Shown: positions 26,564-35,151, numbered from the stretch's first letter. The stretch: DNA of 64,000 bases from Paenalcaligenes suwonensis (GCF_011290505.1 NZ_JAANPV010000001.1:62001-126000); one strand, 5' to 3'. Numbers and translations are program-made. Notes: a model not told the origin generated them from the letters alone.

Positions 26564-27607
26564 GTGAGTATCGCCATTGAAGATCTGAATCGTTTTGTTC
26601 AGCAACTGTTTGTGGCAGAGCAGGTAGATCCCGTTGTCGCTCGTGTGGTCAGTGATGTGTTGGTCGCGGGGGACCGTCTGGGGCAGCATACCCATGGGGT
26701 GAAGCTAGCAAGAGGTTATTTGCGGGACATACGAAATGGGCATGCTGCTATAGATCCACAGCGTCTGACTGTACTGAAGTCTTCGCCTGTTTTGCGCTTG
26801 TATGATGCTCAGTACTTGTTAGGGCCCTATGTACTGCATGAGACATTGCAATGGGCCAGTGCTGCGGCTCGTGAGTACGGTATAGGGGTGGCAAACATCC
26901 GCCAGAGCCATCATATTGCGTGCTTGGGAGCGTATTTAAAAAGTGTGGTGGATCAAGATCTGGTGTGCGTGATTATGTCGTCTGATCCTGCAGCAGCGTC
27001 AGTGGCACCGTTTGGTGGTACACGTGCCATACAAACCCCTAACCCCTTGGCGATGGGTATTCCCGGTGAGCCAGAACCGATTTTGATTGATGTGAGCATG
27101 TCTAGCATCACCAATGGCATGGTGGGTAAGCAGCGGCAGCTAGGTAAGAAGTTAAACCACCCTGTGCTACTTACGGCGGACGGCACACTCTCGGACGATC
27201 CGGAAACGGCTTTTGCATCGCCGCCTAGCACTATCTTGCCGTTAGGGGGTATGGAATATGGGTACAAAGGCTTTGCCTTAGGGTTAATGGTAGAAGCATT
27301 GACCTCAGGCATTGGGGGCTTTGGGCGTAAGGACAAACCCACAGGTTGGGGGGCATCTGTCTATATACAAGTGATTGATCCTGAATACTTAGGTGGGTTG
27401 CAAGCGCTAAAAGACGAGGTGGCTTTCTTGTCTGAGCAGGTGTCTACCAACCCACCTATAGATCCAGCACGACCACCTCGCATGCCAGGGTGGAATGGGA
27501 TGGCGAATTGGCATAAAGCGGACTGCCAAGGGGTACAACTGCCGGAAGATGTGATTGCAGAATTGCGTCAGGCAGCGATAGAAACAAGGCTAGGTTATCC
27601 GTTTTAA
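26564..27607 (+). CDS. Ldh2/malate-L-lactate dehydrogenase family oxidoreductase
   Basis: NAD(P)-dependent 2-hydroxyacid dehydrogenase of the non-Rossmann Ldh2 (MdhL/ComC/YbiC/DpkA) fold, 347 residues, cytosolic. GTG start at 26564 preceded by GAGAGG. Seen: GDRLGQHTHGVKL (about 31-43), catalytic-His segment RQSHHIACLGAY, the TPNPLAMGIPG cofactor loop and MEYGYKGFALGLMVEALT. Family members oxidise malate, lactate, ureidoglycolate, 2,3-diketogulonate or sulfolactate, so the substrate is open. Third function in the tct operon, so probably the first catabolic step on the imported acid. Confidence 0.85.
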   Translation: MSIAIEDLNRFVQQLFVAEQVDPVVARVVSDVLVAGDRLGQHTHGVKLARGYLRDIRNGHAAIDPQRLTVLKSSPVLRLYDAQYLLGPYVLHETLQWASAAAREYGIGVANIRQSHHIACLGAYLKSVVDQDLVCVIMSSDPAAASVAPFGGTRAIQTPNPLAMGIPGEPEPILIDVSMSSITNGMVGKQRQLGKKLNHPVLLTADGTLSDDPETAFASPPSTILPLGGMEYGYKGFALGLMVEALTSGIGGFGRKDKPTGWGASVYIQVIDPEYLGGLQALKDEVAFLSEQVSTNPPIDPARPPRMPGWNGMANWHKADCQGVQLPEDVIAELRQAAIETRLGYPF

Positions 27608-27702
27608 GGGTGTGGTAAGAACTGGTGCAGTAGCACATATTGCCCAGTTTTTTTACCGCATATGTATGGTTATTGCATGCATTATTCAATATTGGTGTGA
27701 CG

Positions 27703-29235
27703 ATGAATAAATCAACTCTTTCTAAACAGCTAGTACGCCTGAGCGAACAAGACAATGTGGCCGTGGCCTGTGTGGCACTACCTGCCAGTACCACGGTTAG
27801 TGCTTTTGGCGTAGTGACTACTGCTTCTATTCCAGTGGGGCATAAGGTGGCACTAGCGCCTATTGTGCGTGGCGATGCCATACGCAAATATGGGCAAATC
27901 ATAGGCTTTGCATCATCCGATATTTTGGCTGGCGAACATGTGCATGTGCATAACGTGACGCTGCATGATTTTGATAGGGATTACGCCGTAGGTCAGGACG
28001 TAAAACCTACCCAGTATGTAGAGAAACCGGCCACTTTCCAAGGATATAAACGCCCTAATGGCAAGGTGGGTACACGTAACTATTTGGGGATTCTGACCAC
28101 CGTCAATTGTTCGGCAACGGTGGCGCGCCAAGTGGCCGCACAAGTAGAGCGCAGTGGCATGTTGGCGAACTACCCAAACATTGATGGTGTCGTGGCGCTG
28201 ACCCACGGTACGGGTTGCGGTATGGCGGACTCAGGGGAAGGGTTTGCGCTGTTACAGCGCACGATTTGGGGTTATGCGCAGCACCCTAATTTTGCTGGCA
28301 TTTTAATTTTGGGTCTGGGGTGTGAAGCCAACCAAATACGGTATCTAGTGGATGCATACAACCTAGAAGACACCGTGGATTGTCGCGTACTGAATATTCA
28401 GGACACCGGCGGTACAGCGAAAACTGTAGAAAAGTGCTGTGAGTATTTGGCTGACATGATGGTGTTTGCGAATGAGCATCAGCGCGAAACTGTGCCTGCC
28501 AGTGAACTGATTCTGGCGCTGCAGTGTGGGGGCTCGGACGGCTATTCCGGTATGACTGCTAACCCTTCTCTGGGGGTAGCGGCGGATATCTTAGTACGTC
28601 ACGGTGGTACAGCCGTGCTGTCTGAAACACCGGAGGTGTATGGGGCCGAACACTTGCTCACGCGTCGTGCAGTCAGTGAGAAAGTGGCCGATAAGCTCAT
28701 CAAACGCATACGTTGGTGGGAAGACTACACCGCCCGTAACGACGGGAAGATGGATAACAACCCTTCACCAGGTAATAAGGCGGGTGGGCTGACCACTATT
28801 CTAGAAAAGTCGCTGGGTGCGGTGGCTAAAGGTGGCAGTACCAATTTGGTGGATGTGTACCAATACGGTGAGCCTATACGTGAGCGTGGTTTTGTATTTA
28901 TGGACAGTCCTGGTTATGACCCTGCCTCTGTGACGGGTCAGGTGGCCAGCGGAGCCACCATGATTTGTTTCACCACAGGACGCGGCTCGGTTTCAGGGTT
29001 TAAGCCTGTGCCATGTATCAAAGTGGCGACGAACAACACTATGTACAACCGTCTGAAAGATGACATGGATGTGAACTGTGGCGAGATCATCGATGGTGAT
29101 CAAACCGTAGAACAGTGCGGGCAAGAAATTTTTGAATTGATCTTAAGAGTGGCATCTGGCGAACCAACAAAGTCTGAAGCCCAAGGGTTTGGTGACTGTG
29201 AATTTGTGCCTTGGCAGATTGGAGCAGTCATGTAA
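27703..29235 (+). CDS. UxaA-family hydro-lyase (altronate/galactarate dehydratase type)
   Basis: Predicted metal-dependent dehydratase of a sugar acid, 510 residues from ATG 27703; the frame is open to 27640 but homology begins at MNKSTLS. N-terminal SAF domain (about 15-90, ILAGEHVHVHNV) fused to the UxaA C-terminal domain (about 110-500) with YLGILTTVNCSATVARQV, THGTGCGMADSGEG, GLGCEANQ, CGGSDGYSGMTANP and SPGYDPASVTGQVASGAT. Conserved cysteines and histidines fit Fe binding. The fused form is like UxaA and GarD, whereas sulfolactate lyase SuyAB is split into two proteins. Part of the tct operon and followed by an SDR gene. Confidence 0.83.
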   Translation: MNKSTLSKQLVRLSEQDNVAVACVALPASTTVSAFGVVTTASIPVGHKVALAPIVRGDAIRKYGQIIGFASSDILAGEHVHVHNVTLHDFDRDYAVGQDVKPTQYVEKPATFQGYKRPNGKVGTRNYLGILTTVNCSATVARQVAAQVERSGMLANYPNIDGVVALTHGTGCGMADSGEGFALLQRTIWGYAQHPNFAGILILGLGCEANQIRYLVDAYNLEDTVDCRVLNIQDTGGTAKTVEKCCEYLADMMVFANEHQRETVPASELILALQCGGSDGYSGMTANPSLGVAADILVRHGGTAVLSETPEVYGAEHLLTRRAVSEKVADKLIKRIRWWEDYTARNDGKMDNNPSPGNKAGGLTTILEKSLGAVAKGGSTNLVDVYQYGEPIRERGFVFMDSPGYDPASVTGQVASGATMICFTTGRGSVSGFKPVPCIKVATNNTMYNRLKDDMDVNCGEIIDGDQTVEQCGQEIFELILRVASGEPTKSEAQGFGDCEFVPWQIGAVM

Positions 29236-29278
29236 GTCAGGATGTATGGCATCCAACAATAAGGAAGGAGACAACACT

Positions 29279-30019
29279 ATGAGTACTCAACGTTTTGCAG
29301 GGCGTGTGGCAGTGGTGACTGGAGGTGCCTCTGGAATAGGCTTAGCCATTGCGCAGCGCTTACGCCGGGAAGGTGCGCAGGTGGCCGTATGGGACCGCGA
29401 TCAGCAGCGGCTGGCGGAGGTGGCGAAAACAGAAGATGTGCATGTGTATGATGTGGCATTACAAGACTACAGCAGCGTACAACGTACATATGCACAAACG
29501 AAGAAAGACTTAGGAAACGTCGATATTTTAGTGTGCAGTGCGGGGATTACCGGGCCGAACACCACGGTTATTGATTACGGCGTAGAAGACTGGAAAGAGG
29601 TGTTTGATATTAATGTACATGCTCTCTTCCATTGCAATAAAGTGGTGATGGAAGATATGGCTGCTCAGCAGTATGGTCGAGTGGTGAACATTGCTTCTAT
29701 TGCGGGTAAAGAGGGGAACCCTAATGCGTCGGCATATAGCGCCTCAAAGGCTGCTGTGATTGCGTTGAGTAAATCGTTGGCTAAAGAGGTAGCGACCAAA
29801 GGCGTGACGGTGAACAGTATTACCCCTGCAGCCGTAGAAACGCCCATGTTTGCACAGATGACCCAAACACACATTGACTACATGCTGTCCAAGATTCCTA
29901 TGCACCGTTTCGGTAAAGTAGAGGAAATGGCGTCTATTGTGTGTTGGCTAGCATCAGAAGAGGCATCGTTCTCCACGGGGGCAGTATTTGATGTGTCGGG
30001 TGGGCGTGCTACCTACTAA
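29279..30019 (+). CDS. SDR-family NAD(P)-dependent oxidoreductase
   Basis: Classical short-chain dehydrogenase, 246 residues from ATG 29279, which follows AAGGAAGGAG. TGGASGIG cofactor loop (14-21), CSAG (86-89), catalytic Y153-x3-K157 in AYSASK. Resembles 3-oxoacyl reductase/gluconate or L-rhamnose-type dehydrogenases. Last gene of the tct operon, so it likely oxidises or reduces an intermediate of the same sugar-acid pathway. A terminator follows. Substrate unknown. Confidence 0.83.
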   Translation: MSTQRFAGRVAVVTGGASGIGLAIAQRLRREGAQVAVWDRDQQRLAEVAKTEDVHVYDVALQDYSSVQRTYAQTKKDLGNVDILVCSAGITGPNTTVIDYGVEDWKEVFDINVHALFHCNKVVMEDMAAQQYGRVVNIASIAGKEGNPNASAYSASKAAVIALSKSLAKEVATKGVTVNSITPAAVETPMFAQMTQTHIDYMLSKIPMHRFGKVEEMASIVCWLASEEASFSTGAVFDVSGGRATY

Positions 30020-30032
30020 CAGGCAACGTGAA

Positions 30033-30063
30033 AGGTAGGGCGGCATAAGCCGCCCTACTTCTT
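30033..30063. terminator. Terminator between the SDR gene and phzF
   Basis: GTAGGGCGGC (30035-30044) and GCCGCCCTAC (30049-30058) with an ATAA loop, followed by TTCTT. GC-rich perfect stem between convergent genes; likely serves both strands. Confidence 0.78.
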
Positions 30064-30841
30064 ACAGATAAAGGTGACCGCGTAAGGTCACCACCGCATT
30101 GCCCGAAATCAACACGCGGTCGCCAGCGACTTCACAATGTAAGTAGCCACGGCGTGCGCCACCTTGTTGAGCACGCAACTGGGTTTTACCTAAGCGTTGT
30201 GCCCAGTAAGGGGCAAGCGCGGTGTGAGCAGAACCGGTAACGGGGTCTTCGCTTACGCCCACGTTAGGCCCAAACCAACGCGTCACAAAATCTAGCGTTT
30301 TGCTGGGGGCAGTCACGGCCACACCGCGATTAGGCAAGCCTCTTAGGCGGGCCAGATCAGGGGCAAGGCGTGGGATGAGGTTTTCATCTTCTATCACCAC
30401 AATGTAATCGTCCGAAGACAGTACGGTGGCTGCTTCTACGCCCAAAGCATCTAACAAGCCATCAGGGATGGCACACGACTGTGGCGGGCGGCTGGGGAAA
30501 TCCATCTCTAACCCATGAGGGGAGCGGCGCACCGACAGGCGGCCACTGCGGGTAGAGAAATGTATAACGTCGTTGGGGTAGTTCAGCTCGTGCATCAGCA
30601 CCCAGGCGCTGGCTAAGGTGGCATGGCCGCACAAATCTACTTCTACCTCGGGAGTGAACCAGCGTAGGTGATAGCCGTGTTCGTCAGGCACAAAGAATGC
30701 GGTTTCCGATAAGTTGTTTTCGGCGGCGATGTTTTGCAAAGTTTTGTCGTCTAGCCACGCGTCTAACGGGCATACCGCAGCGGGGTTACCTTCGAAGGGC
30801 TTAGAGGCAAATGCATCAACTTGATAGAGTGGGAGTTGCAT
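30062..30841 (-). CDS. PhzF-family isomerase/epimerase
   Basis: Diaminopimelate-epimerase-fold protein of 259 residues, start ATG 30841 (CAGGAACT upstream; a longer frame to 30889 has no support). PhzF signature at the N-terminus: YQVDAFASKPFEGNPAAVCP, then the catalytic-Glu segment AAENNLSETAFFV, GHATLASAWVLM and in the second half SEDPVTGSAHTAL. True PhzF acts in phenazine synthesis, but no other phz gene is present; most members, such as YddE, have no assigned substrate. Single gene. Confidence 0.87.
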   Translation of the reverse strand: MQLPLYQVDAFASKPFEGNPAAVCPLDAWLDDKTLQNIAAENNLSETAFFVPDEHGYHLRWFTPEVEVDLCGHATLASAWVLMHELNYPNDVIHFSTRSGRLSVRRSPHGLEMDFPSRPPQSCAIPDGLLDALGVEAATVLSSDDYIVVIEDENLIPRLAPDLARLRGLPNRGVAVTAPSKTLDFVTRWFGPNVGVSEDPVTGSAHTALAPYWAQRLGKTQLRAQQGGARRGYLHCEVAGDRVLISGNAVVTLRGHLYL

Positions 30842-30955
30842 AGTAGTTCCTGAAAATGCATGGCTAGAGCCCTGACGACGCAACGTCAACGGCCAGAAAC
30901 TCTAACGCTAGCACTGGAGTCGCGCCACAGCAAGAAAGTCCCTGCGCTTCCCTGT

Positions 30956-31732
30956 TTATTTCAGGTTACGGCGTGCTCGTTGGCAGATGCGTTGGGTGGC
31001 ATCGGTAGGCGATTCGGCCAGCCATCGTGTGCATAGCGCTTGTACCCAGTCAGGTTGGTCTTTACCGGCGTCGTTTAACCAGTTGGCAACAGAATCCTGT
31101 ACATAAACGGATGGGTCGGCACGCAGTGCTTCCAAAATAGGTAATGCCAACTGTGGCTCTTTTTTAAAGGCGGCAATGTGCGCACACCATACCCCGCGTG
31201 GGCGTAGCGCTTCGCACGCAAAACGTCGTACCCATTCCGAGGGTGATGCCGTCCAAGCCGTCAATAACGTAATGGCGCTGTCTAGTTCGTTCACCAAGTA
31301 CGGGCGCACAGCCATCCATGACCATTCTCGCACCCCAAAGTGTTCATCATCGGCTAAGGGGCGTATGGCGGCTAAGCGTTTGTCTAGCGGTAGTGGGGCC
31401 TGCGCACCAATCATAAAACATGCCCACCCGCGTACGGTGTCTGAGGGGTGTGCCAGGCAGGTGGTCAATGCGTCGTTGCCCACTTCGGTTTGCAGCAAGG
31501 TTCCCATGGCGACCATACGGCGCAATATACCTAGCTCAGTAAAGGCGTGGGCTTTGTGCAGAACATCAGTAGACAGAGAGGGAAATACGGTACATAGCAG
31601 CCGGTATTGGTCTACGGCTAAGCCCTCGGTCAGCGTAGCACTGGGAATCTGTCCCACTGACAAGGCTTCCAAAATATCAGGAGGGATATCAGCGACGCGG
31701 TTTGCACCTTTACGTGGAGGTGTAGCGCTCAT
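30956..31732 (-). CDS. HEAT-repeat protein resembling AlkC/AlkD DNA alkylation-repair glycosylases
   Basis: A 258-residue helical-repeat protein. Helical pairs such as DTVRGWACFMIGAQ, FGVREWSWMAVRPYL, SEWVRRFACEALRPRG and VYVQDSVANWLNDAG follow the ALK/HEAT-like repeat pattern of AlkC/AlkD DNA glycosylases (Trp-rich, Arg-lined). In AlkD these repeats wrap DNA carrying alkylated bases. Start ATG 31732 overlaps the MarR stop by 4 bp, so the two are cotranscribed. A repair role is family-based inference; the exact catalytic residue cannot be assigned with confidence. Confidence 0.72.
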   Translation of the reverse strand: MSATPPRKGANRVADIPPDILEALSVGQIPSATLTEGLAVDQYRLLCTVFPSLSTDVLHKAHAFTELGILRRMVAMGTLLQTEVGNDALTTCLAHPSDTVRGWACFMIGAQAPLPLDKRLAAIRPLADDEHFGVREWSWMAVRPYLVNELDSAITLLTAWTASPSEWVRRFACEALRPRGVWCAHIAAFKKEPQLALPILEALRADPSVYVQDSVANWLNDAGKDQPDWVQALCTRWLAESPTDATQRICQRARRNLK

Positions 31733-32232
31733 GGTGTGGGGGTACCTTGTGTGGGAAGGTGCTGGGCCACTTTGCTAAGCAGGGTCGATAGCTGCTCTCG
31801 TTCGGTGGCGGTGAGCGATGCATAAAGACTGGCAATCCAACGGCTATGTTGTTCAAACACCTGAGCGGCCAGAGCTTTGCCAGTGTCAGTTAAGCGTATG
31901 CACAATGCGCGTCTATCGACGGGATCGGCATGGCGGGCGATTAAGGCATCGCGCTCTAAACCATCCAGCAATCCGGTAACCGTGGCACGGGTCACGCCCG
32001 CTTGTTCAGCCAAGGCGGCTGGTGCTAACCCATCGGGGGCGTTATCCAATAAAAATAACAAAATAAAGCGCCCTTCTGACAGCCCATGCGGGGCTAGCTG
32101 TACCGCGCAGTCTCTATCAATAGCCGCGGTTAACGACAACATTTGAAAACACAAACGAATGTTATCCACATGCGGAAGTTGCTGCTGTTGAGCTACGCTG
32201 AGTAGCGCGCGATATTTTTGTTCCATAGCCAA
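31729..32232 (-). CDS. MarR-family transcriptional regulator
   Basis: A 167-residue winged-helix dimer-type regulator; recognition helix around AALAEQAGVTRATVTGLLDGLERDALIARHADPVDRR (split here into core and wing), i.e. residues about 72-108 with the typical D-x-R-D/A wing. Cotranscribed with the alkylation-repeat gene through a 4-bp ATGA overlap and likely autoregulated. Ligand unknown; MarR proteins usually answer to phenolics, oxidants or toxic electrophiles, which would fit a DNA-damage partner (inference). Confidence 0.85.
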   Translation of the reverse strand: MAMEQKYRALLSVAQQQQLPHVDNIRLCFQMLSLTAAIDRDCAVQLAPHGLSEGRFILLFLLDNAPDGLAPAALAEQAGVTRATVTGLLDGLERDALIARHADPVDRRALCIRLTDTGKALAAQVFEQHSRWIASLYASLTATEREQLSTLLSKVAQHLPTQGTPTP

Positions 32233-32333
32233 ATCACCATATAGTATGGTGGCTAATTATATAGAAATTGAGGGGAATGCGCAGCAACGTTATGCACAGG
32301 CTGTGACGGCGAGATAAGGGTGATGCAGAAAGC

Positions 32334-32368
32334 AAAACGGCGTGTAGAGTTTTCTACACGCCGTTTTT
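32334..32368 (-). terminator. Strong terminator at the end of lhgO
   Basis: A perfect 15-bp stem, AAAACGGCGTGTAGA (32334-32348) with TCTACACGCCGTTTT (32353-32367), 4-nt loop. On the minus strand it follows the lhgO stop by 17 bp and ends in a T run; the plus strand is equally T-flanked. Confidence 0.88.
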
Positions 32369-32384
32369 GTACTGACGATATTGC

Positions 32385-33572
32385 TTACAGACCCAGTTCG
32401 TCTGCAATATGACGTGCAATGGGCATGGCGCCTGTTGCAGCAGGGGACGGTGCATTCAAAATAGCGGTAAGGCCGCCAGAATGCTTGATCAAAAAGTCAT
32501 CCACTAAGGAGCCGTCGGGACGTACGGCTTGGGCGCGGTTAGCGCTGCGGTAAACGCGTAGGTCAGACAAGGTCACAGTGGGGCAATACTTACGCACAGC
32601 ATCCAGATAGACTTGCTTGAACAATGAACCTTTAAGCTCGTTCCAGGTGGCGCGTGGGTGTTTGGCTAACATTTTCCACAGGCCGCTGTAGCTCAGGGCA
32701 GACCACGCGTCGCGCATGTCTACGCTGAAATGGCTGTATTTTTCTCGTGCTAAGGCCAAAACAGCGTTGGGGCCTACGGTGATGGTGCCATCAATCATAG
32801 GTGTGAGGTGTACCCCTAAAAATGGCAAGGTGGGGTCGGGTACGGGGTAAATCAGGCTGTGTACAACTTTGTTTAGGTGGGCTGGCAACACAAAGTATTC
32901 GCCACGAAACGGCAAAATCCTAATGCCTGGGTCCATACCCAACATGCGGGCAACGCGGTCAGAGGCCAAGCCCGTGCACGCAATAATGTGCCCTGCTTCG
33001 ATGTGTTGATTACCGGCTTGTACACGGTAGGCCGAACCCACTTGGGTGACGGATGTCACCGGAGCATTAAACAGCACTGTGCTGCCTGCGTTTTCTACAT
33101 CGGCCAATAAGGCTTTGGTGATGCCCGCGTAGTCAGTAATGGCAGTTTCAGGGATGCGTAGTGCGGCAAGCCCAGTAATTGCGGGTTCTAACCTACCTAA
33201 GTCAGCTTGGGTAAGTTGTTCGGTGACTACCTCGTTTTCGATGGCGCGCTGCTCAAGTTTGTACAGGTTTTCTTGTTCTTGAGGCGTCGTCGCCACCAGC
33301 AGTTTGCCGCGAGCTTCGTAGCCAATGTGGCGGGCGGCACAGAAGGCTTTGATTTCACTTAGCCCTTCTCGGCAAAAACGCGTTTTTAAGCTACCGGGGG
33401 TGTAGTACACCCCAGAGTGCACCACGCCACTGTTGCGGCCAGTTTGGTGAAACGCCGGTTGGGCTTCTTTTTCGGCCACCAGCACACGGGCGTGGGGGCG
33501 GCGTTTGACGATTTCGGCAGCCAGCGCAGCTCCAACAATGCCTGCGCCAATAATGAGGTAATCGTATTTCAT
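32385..33572 (-). CDS. lhgO: L-2-hydroxyglutarate oxidase/dehydrogenase LhgO
   Basis: FAD enzyme of the DAO superfamily oxidising L-2-hydroxyglutarate to 2-oxoglutarate, feeding electrons to the quinone pool at the membrane. 395 residues from ATG 33572 (homology begins MKYDYLIIGAGIVG); an in-frame start at 33632 would overlap the upstream gene. GAGIVG nucleotide loop (9-14), then QTGRNSGVVHSGVYY, the LhgO/YgaF fingerprint, and C-terminal SGGLTAILNAPSPAATGAM. Last gene of a regulator-MBL-lhgO operon that is divergent from a TRAP transporter, suggesting that a hydroxy diacid is imported and oxidised. Confidence 0.88.
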   Translation of the reverse strand: MKYDYLIIGAGIVGAALAAEIVKRRPHARVLVAEKEAQPAFHQTGRNSGVVHSGVYYTPGSLKTRFCREGLSEIKAFCAARHIGYEARGKLLVATTPQEQENLYKLEQRAIENEVVTEQLTQADLGRLEPAITGLAALRIPETAITDYAGITKALLADVENAGSTVLFNAPVTSVTQVGSAYRVQAGNQHIEAGHIIACTGLASDRVARMLGMDPGIRILPFRGEYFVLPAHLNKVVHSLIYPVPDPTLPFLGVHLTPMIDGTITVGPNAVLALAREKYSHFSVDMRDAWSALSYSGLWKMLAKHPRATWNELKGSLFKQVYLDAVRKYCPTVTLSDLRVYRSANRAQAVRPDGSLVDDFLIKHSGGLTAILNAPSPAATGAMPIARHIADELGL

Positions 33573-33604
33573 GAGTGGGGTGATTCCGGTGACGTTCTTT
33601 GTGC

Positions 33605-34264
33605 TTAGCTTTGTCCGCGCATGGATTCCCAACGTCGTCGTGTGGGCTGCATATGTTCTACGACGAGATGGGCCAAGGTGGCGCGGTCTTGCTGCTCTAT
33701 GGCATTTACCATGGCAGCGTGTTCAGAGATCGCTTGTTCTAACCACTGTCTATCGGTCATACCGTAGGAGCGTATGGGGTTAGAGGCCTCGGTGTAAAAC
33801 GCAATGGCTTTGCACAGGGTTTCATTGCCACACAGGGCAAAGATCTGGCGATGGAACTCATCATTAAATTGATGAATAAGCCGTGGGTCTGCCCCAACCG
33901 ATGCGGCCGCGGCATACTGTATGTGCAGCGTTTTCAGTGCATCTAATTCTGCGGCAGACACAGGAAACGGCATGATCATGACGGCTTCTTTTTGCAGCAA
34001 AGCGCGCAGGTGGTACAGCTCTTCTACTTCTTGAGTCGTGAAGTCTTTGACGCGGGCAGAACGCGAACGTGGCTTCACCACGATTTGGCGAGCGACTAGC
34101 TCTTGAATGGCGGCGCGCACGGCATGACGCTTGGCGTCAAAGCGTGCCATCAGTGTGTCTTCAATCAACTCTTGATGAGGGCGCAGATGGCCGAAAATAA
34201 TATCGGCTTCCAGTTCTTGGGCGATTAGCTCAGCAGAAGATGGGGCAAGGGTTTCAGTACTCAT
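33605..34264 (-). CDS. GntR-family regulator with FCD domain
   Basis: A 219-residue regulator: winged helix at about 12-78 (HQELIEDTLMARFDAKRHAV, then RQIVVKPRSRSARV wing) and an FCD ligand-binding helical bundle (about 85-210), which typically coordinates a metal and a small acid. Overlaps the MBL gene by 4 bp and precedes lhgO by 32 bp. Two near-identical inverted sites in the divergent promoter region are its probable operators, giving joint control of lhgO and the TRAP genes. Confidence 0.87.
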   Translation of the reverse strand: MSTETLAPSSAELIAQELEADIIFGHLRPHQELIEDTLMARFDAKRHAVRAAIQELVARQIVVKPRSRSARVKDFTTQEVEELYHLRALLQKEAVMIMPFPVSAAELDALKTLHIQYAAAASVGADPRLIHQFNDEFHRQIFALCGNETLCKAIAFYTEASNPIRSYGMTDRQWLEQAISEHAAMVNAIEQQDRATLAHLVVEHMQPTRRRWESMRGQS

Positions 34265-34953
34265 CGGACAATCAGTTCCAGCGTCGAGGGTTGGTCCCAG
34301 ATCCAGCCGTGTGGTGTGCGATGCAGTTCAGGAAAATGCCCCGGCACGACGATGTCGGCGTTATCGGCTATCCACTGCAGTGTTTTACTGGATTGGCGGT
34401 CCGGGTCATATTCATTGGCAGCCGACAGTGTAGCCAGTTCGCGGTAGGTTTTACAGGCATCGCCCGCCAAGACTACGCGCTTGTTTTCTGGGTTCACAAA
34501 GTGCAGTAAGTAGCTGCCTGTGGTGTGACCGGGGGCTTGCCTATAGAACAGGCCGGGGGCCAACTCGCCTTCGGGTTCGTGTATGAGTTGCAGGTTTTGG
34601 CGCTGCAGGTATTCGTTCATGCCTTGGCTGCCAAACACATCTTCAGATGCAGGGTGTTGGGAGTAGTCCCATTCGGCCGAGCTGACGTAAATGGTGGCAT
34701 TGGGGAATAGATCAATGTTGTTGATGTGATCGAAATGCAGGTGCGACAAAAACACGGTTTTGATGTCGGCAGGTTTAAGGTTGCGTTCTGCTAACGCATT
34801 CAACAACAGCAGTCGGGTGGAGTGATGGCCGGTATCAAACAAGATAGGGCCGTGGCCGTCTACGTTGACTAACACCACAGCCGAAAAACCAAAGAATCCA
34901 CCTTTAAAACTGAGGCAGTTCCCTTCAACAAGAATGTCATGTTGCACAGCCAT
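34261..34953 (-). CDS. Metallo-beta-lactamase-fold hydrolase (lactonase-like)
   Basis: Zn-dependent MBL-fold hydrolase of 230 residues. Metal motif H71-x-H73-x-D75-H76 in LSHLHFDHINN, a further His in APGHTTGSYL, Asp in VLAGDAC, and a C-terminal His in VVPGHFP. Resembles the AttM/AiiA lactonase branch. First gene of the operon; cotranslated with gntR. In this context it may open a lactone form of the imported hydroxy acid, but quorum-signal lactone hydrolysis is an equal possibility. Substrate unproven. Confidence 0.8.
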   Translation of the reverse strand: MAVQHDILVEGNCLSFKGGFFGFSAVVLVNVDGHGPILFDTGHHSTRLLLLNALAERNLKPADIKTVFLSHLHFDHINNIDLFPNATIYVSSAEWDYSQHPASEDVFGSQGMNEYLQRQNLQLIHEPEGELAPGLFYRQAPGHTTGSYLLHFVNPENKRVVLAGDACKTYRELATLSAANEYDPDRQSSKTLQWIADNADIVVPGHFPELHRTPHGWIWDQPSTLELIVR

Positions 34954-34981
34954 GTGCGCTCCTTATTATACGGACTTATTA

Positions 34982-34999
34982 ATTATCAATAATACTATC
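34982..34999 (-). promoter_or_regulatory. GntR operator copy 1 (in front of the MBL-gntR-lhgO operon)
   Basis: Read on the minus strand, GATAGTATTATTGATAAT. It matches copy 2 (35107-35124) at 16 of 18 bases in opposite orientation and lies 28 bp from the MBL start codon. Confidence 0.62.
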
Positions 35000-35106
35000 A
35001 ATATAGATATTTTTGTTCTGGATTGTGTCTGTTTTGTGGCTATTTTAGGGTTTATTCTAATATAGACATTGGGTTTAAAGCACTTTACACTACGATCCAT
35101 CTTATC

Positions 35107-35124
35107 GATACTATTATTAATAAT
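35107..35124 (+). promoter_or_regulatory. GntR operator copy 2 (in front of the TRAP operon)
   Basis: GATACTATTATTAATAAT, containing the perfect palindrome ATTATTAATAAT, within a larger dyad flanked by ATCGAT. It lies 27 bp before the dctP start codon, the mirror image of copy 1. The whole 198-bp divergent region is strikingly A/T rich. Confidence 0.62.
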
Positions 35125-35151
35125 ATCGATTTTCCCTACAACGGAGGAAAC

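Noticed and set aside
23471-30019. Sulfolactate locus (Slc transporter, ComC, SuyAB)
   Set aside because: Ldh2 and UxaA-type genes next to a Tct transporter recall it, but the dehydratase here is a single SAF-UxaA protein rather than split SuyA and SuyB, and no sulfite-export or sulfoacetaldehyde genes follow. Kept only as a weak alternative.
30062-30841. Phenazine biosynthesis
   Set aside because: Only a PhzF-fold gene is present; no phzA-E or phzG genes nearby, and the family is broad.
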